64,000 nt of DNA from Antedon bifida (Eukaryota; Echinodermata; Crinoidea; Comatulida; Antedonidae): positions 8,747,001 to 8,811,000 of the forward strand of contig OY727095.1 in the NCBI GenBank assembly GCA_963402885.1, in the 5' to 3' direction. Below the pieces are notes generated by a model that was not told the origin of the DNA, did no database searches, and saw only the letters and a program-made list of their open reading frames with translations. The translations under genes and the position numbers were made by a program. Shown here piece after piece: positions 60,541-64,000 of the stretch; the first letter of the stretch is position 1; each line of letters begins with the position of its first letter.

Positions 60541-61907
60541 AATTCTAAATGTAAGAGAAGATTTTTACCAGGCCACACACACAATTTCAGGGTGCAACAA
60601 CACTTTCGCAAAACATATTCAAACTTGATGATTAATACTACCAGCAAAATAAATCACAAAGTGATAATATTTTATAGTTTAGTATCTACCAAATTCATTA
60701 GAATATTCTGGAATATCTGGCAAAGGGCACTAACAATACACTAGTACTTAAATATATACAAGAAATATATAATGAAGTCTCTGATAACAAAGAGAATCAA
60801 TTAAACCATTGAAATTATGTTAATGTAAATGTTTAACAATCTGATTACTTAGTTTAGGATATACCTTACAATAATACAATAACAAATATGGAAATGATAT
60901 TTAATAGTAATTTGCATGATAATGAATTACGGTAACAAAATAATTTGCTTTGTATCAAAGTACAAATCTCATTTCATCCCACAATTTACAGAAATTTAAA
61001 GTTTCACATATTTAGATTAAGGGTTTTAAATATTCAAAATGTTAAAAGTTTTCAAGCCTGTATACTGAATATTAGAACATTTTTAGTGTGACGTTTATTT
61101 AATAAAGTTGATTTTCAATTTCTAACATGTATGCATATTATGTTGATTTATTTAAATATTATATAAGTTGTGGCAATAAGGACAAATTACTGCAAATTTA
61201 AACGCCATTAAAAAGATCGATTTTGTAAAATTAAATTGCAGATAAATGTACGCTTAATTGTTACGGACAAAACTTTTACCTAACCAAACTCTATGCAATG
61301 AAAACAATGGAATATGACCATATGAAAATTGTAGAAACATTGACACATTACACAGGGATCTAATATCAACACAAAGTAATGTTTTACCGACTAAAATATT
61401 GGAATAAATATATAATAAATTATCTGTGGAAACAGACAAATAAAAAGCACTAGAAACCACAAGTGTGAAACTAATTTTGATACCACAATTATACATTAAC
61501 ATATTGTATATAGTAAAAAATGCCTTCACACAGAACAGTACCATCTATGCATACAAGTGGATGGGGTCATCTAGTCTGTAGCCTTTATACATAACATTTT
61601 ACAATGTTGGCGAATACCCTTACATTTATTTTCACTTGTCCTTGTATATATTATAGCTAATTTTCTAAAAAAACTATGTTACATAATAACTATACTAGAA
61701 TACATTTAACAGTAACACCAATATTTTATTCACAAATAATTCTAAAGTGGTTAATTATACTTAAAAGCAACAAAAGTGTTCTGTGTGCAATTACAGTAGT
61801 AGACGATACTTACACAGGGTTTCATGCGGTTGTGGTAAAGACAGCAATGAATGATTATTGTGAAATTTGTTTTATATACAATTAGTTATATAAGAAAAGA
61901 TACTTAC

Positions 61908-63631
61908 ACTGGGTTCCATGAGGATTGGGTCCAAACAGCGGTGAATAGTACTTCCAATGATTTCATCAAGAAGAAAATGAACCAAACTAACGTGCAGAAA
62001 AAAATAAAATAAAACATTTTGAACCAGCATACATTTTAGTGTTGTTTTTACAGAAAAATTTACCTCTAACTTGAGAGAGTATTTGATAGGAGGAAAATAA
62101 ATAAATATTACAAAAACCATTACATGAAACAAACCCAAATCCGAGCCGTATGGACTGGAAGTCAACTTATTTCTTTATAAAAATCTCATTTACACAAAGG
62201 AAAAAACTCCACAAATGCAGTAAATACAAACTAATGAAAGATATATATACATAAAGTATCCTTACTTTTCATCACTGACAAATCTCCATAGATACATGTC
62301 TAAATAGTGGGTATCCACTTGCATTTGCTGTAACCCATAGCGACCAAATGTCCGTAGACGTACACATTCTAATAAAGTCTGATGAAGAATATGTTTTGAT
62401 AAATTTTTTAGCATTTACTAAACGTAAATGTTATACAAACATTCCTTTTATATTACAGTACTATGTTTTTACGAGTCCATTTTATTGTCGCCACAGATTT
62501 ACTTCTTTATCAGTACTTCTATGAATGGATGAATAGGGGGAACACTAACACTAGTTCCATCCATTCGGGAAACCACCTCATGACTCAATCAATGGACTGG
62601 AGGTAGTGAAACAAAATTACACTTAAAGAGAGCTTCATTGTAAAAATGTTGTGATTGGTGTGCCGCAATATGGTAGGCATAAATATTGTGAGACGGCAAA
62701 CCCACCAATAGAGTTTGCCAATTTGACCTTTTTTTTGACCTTCTTGACCTTTGGTTAAAGATGGAAATGGCTTATTAACTAAATAAAATTTAATAATGGG
62801 TGTTTATAAAACAAATAATAAAGGTTTTGTAAGTTGAATGGGGAAAATATTTTCATTCTATGAAAGCCTGACTGTGCTATTTCACTTGGCTCCACCTCAT
62901 TAAATAGAGCAGACAATCTTTCAACTCATAAAATATTATTTGTATACGATTACTTGCTAAAAAAAAAAAAATATATTTTGTGTATTTAATCTCTCCCTAA
63001 TGCAGTATACACTACTTTATTCCAACATTCAAAATATCTGCTTAGTACTTTAGTTTTTACCTTAAGACTTATTTTAACAATACCAGTAAGCACAGACACT
63101 TTGGAGAATTCTACAGCGCTGAAAATCTCTATTCGTTCAGAAAACAACTTCTGTATATTGCTCATTAGACTATTATCGATATTTGCACTAAAAAAAAAAC
63201 AAAAATAAGTAATTAAACAAAAACATAAACAATGTTTATATAGAAATATTAAACTCTGTCTACACTTTCAAACCAGTTTGAAAAAAAAAAGTATGATGTG
63301 CCTAAATATGTAGTGATATCTTATCATCATGTCCATATATGGGCACATCAGACAGAGCTACACATGACATCTTATCTGAAGGATGGTGTATTTGTAATTG
63401 TACTTACCTTGGTCTTTGCATTCGTTGTTGCTGTTGGCGTGCAGAACTCAAGCTAAAAGCCCTACGACTAGAATCGCTGCTATGCGCCTTACGTACGCCC
63501 TCTTCGTATAGATGTCCAACTTGCGTGTCAATGGCTGTTACATCTTCTACGACTCGCTTCATTACGGCACGGACATTACGTGGTTCAATTGTGTTTAGCC
63601 AATCCCTGGTTTCAACACTTTTCCTCAACAT
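61908..63631 (-). CDS. VPS51: VPS51 (GARP/EARP tethering subunit), C-terminal exons, partial
   Basis: Subunit of the GARP and EARP complexes that tether endosome-derived vesicles at the trans-Golgi and recycling endosomes. Four minus-strand exons (63408-63631, 63061-63187, 62266-62378, 61908-61986) join in phase. Exon A begins [19 protein letters not shown] and continues [35 protein letters not shown] has [21 protein letters not shown] has [19 protein letters not shown] and [10 protein letters not shown] has [17 protein letters not shown] and ends MEPS. These match the human C-terminal region closely as remembered. Upstream exons lie beyond 64,000. The last few codons expected after MEPS (human VVEVICERG) were not found, so the final exon is missing from this model. 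A MITE-A sits in the intron between A and B. Confidence 0.93.
63251..63359. mobile_element. MITE-A copy (VPS51 intron), internally deleted
   Basis: Left end AAACTCTGTCTACACTTTCA, right end GGGCACATCAGACAGAGC: the right subterminal arm is fused directly to the terminal repeat, losing TTTGATAGTGTA. Confidence 0.85.
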
Positions 63632-64000
63632 CTTGTACAAAGAAATAATGGATGTTTCATTTTTAAATACATCTAATAACGTTAAACACAAAATGAAAGA
63701 TGAAAAATATACTTGCATTTTCTAAATCATTGTTTATTGTTGTTGAAGCATCAAGAAAAATATTTGTTGCTTTGACAACAAATCCTCTGAGTGGCATTGA
63801 CATGAACCCATGATCTGGAATTGGTGTGCAACCATGTCAACAACCACTATTAAGGCCAATTTACACAGACGAGCAGTAACAATAAAGAATCTATGTCAAT
63901 CCTTATGACCATTTACACAATGTGAAATGGACGGGCAGTTTCTCTATTTAGTTTAATTTTGTAGTTTTCCCTTATTTGATTAAAATTTAAGTTATTTAAT

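Overview
This is an AT-rich genomic window from an invertebrate animal. Every gene recognised is a conserved metazoan housekeeping gene split by short introns with GT-AG borders. The proteins are close to their vertebrate counterparts, and non-coding DNA is packed with MITEs, tRNA-derived SINEs, LINE 3' ends, minisatellites and the palindrome TAGGCCTA. I favour an invertebrate deuterostome, probably an echinoderm, but nothing here proves the species. There is no bacterial, viral or organellar segment.

Layout. 0.2-4.0 kb: 3' half of a pantothenate kinase gene (+), preceded by tandem copies of its intron/exon junction. 4-12 kb: no recognised gene, with minisatellites and interspersed repeats. 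12.15-13.47 kb: a three-exon Ly6/uPAR-type secreted or GPI-anchored protein (-). 16.4-18.4 kb: complete YKT6 R-SNARE (+). 18.4-23.4 kb: four MITEs and a 1.8 kb array of ~185 bp hairpin-bearing units. 23.4-27.4 kb: complete BUB3 (-). 28.15-37.5 kb: complete 23-exon major vault protein (+), divergent from BUB3. 38.7-44.2 kb: a tandem segmental duplication carrying two intact FAHD1 (acylpyruvase) genes (-). 44.2-61.9 kb: a large gene-poor stretch with LINE remnants, a 1.6 kb terminal-inverted-repeat transposon and short hairpins. 61.9-63.6 kb: four 3'-proximal exons of VPS51 (-), continuing beyond the window.

The genes are not a functional cluster: CoA synthesis (PANK), SNARE fusion and Golgi tethering (YKT6, VPS51), spindle checkpoint (BUB3), vault particle (MVP) and acylpyruvate metabolism (FAHD1) are simply neighbours. 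Exon models were built by hand from reading frame, splice sites and remembered family similarity. In the four complete multi-exon models (YKT6, BUB3, MVP, FAHD1) the phases close exactly and the protein lengths fit the families.

The most unusual signals are: (i) 28 copies of the octamer TAGGCCTA, with a direct case of GGCCTA inserted at a TA inside a tandem-repeat unit; (ii) five tandem copies of a PANK splice acceptor, one split by a MITE; (iii) one MITE family present about 13 times; (iv) the FAHD1 duplication, with a Phe in a conserved Gly-rich motif of one copy and a palindromic insertion flanked by 14-bp direct repeats; (v) the hairpin tandem array.
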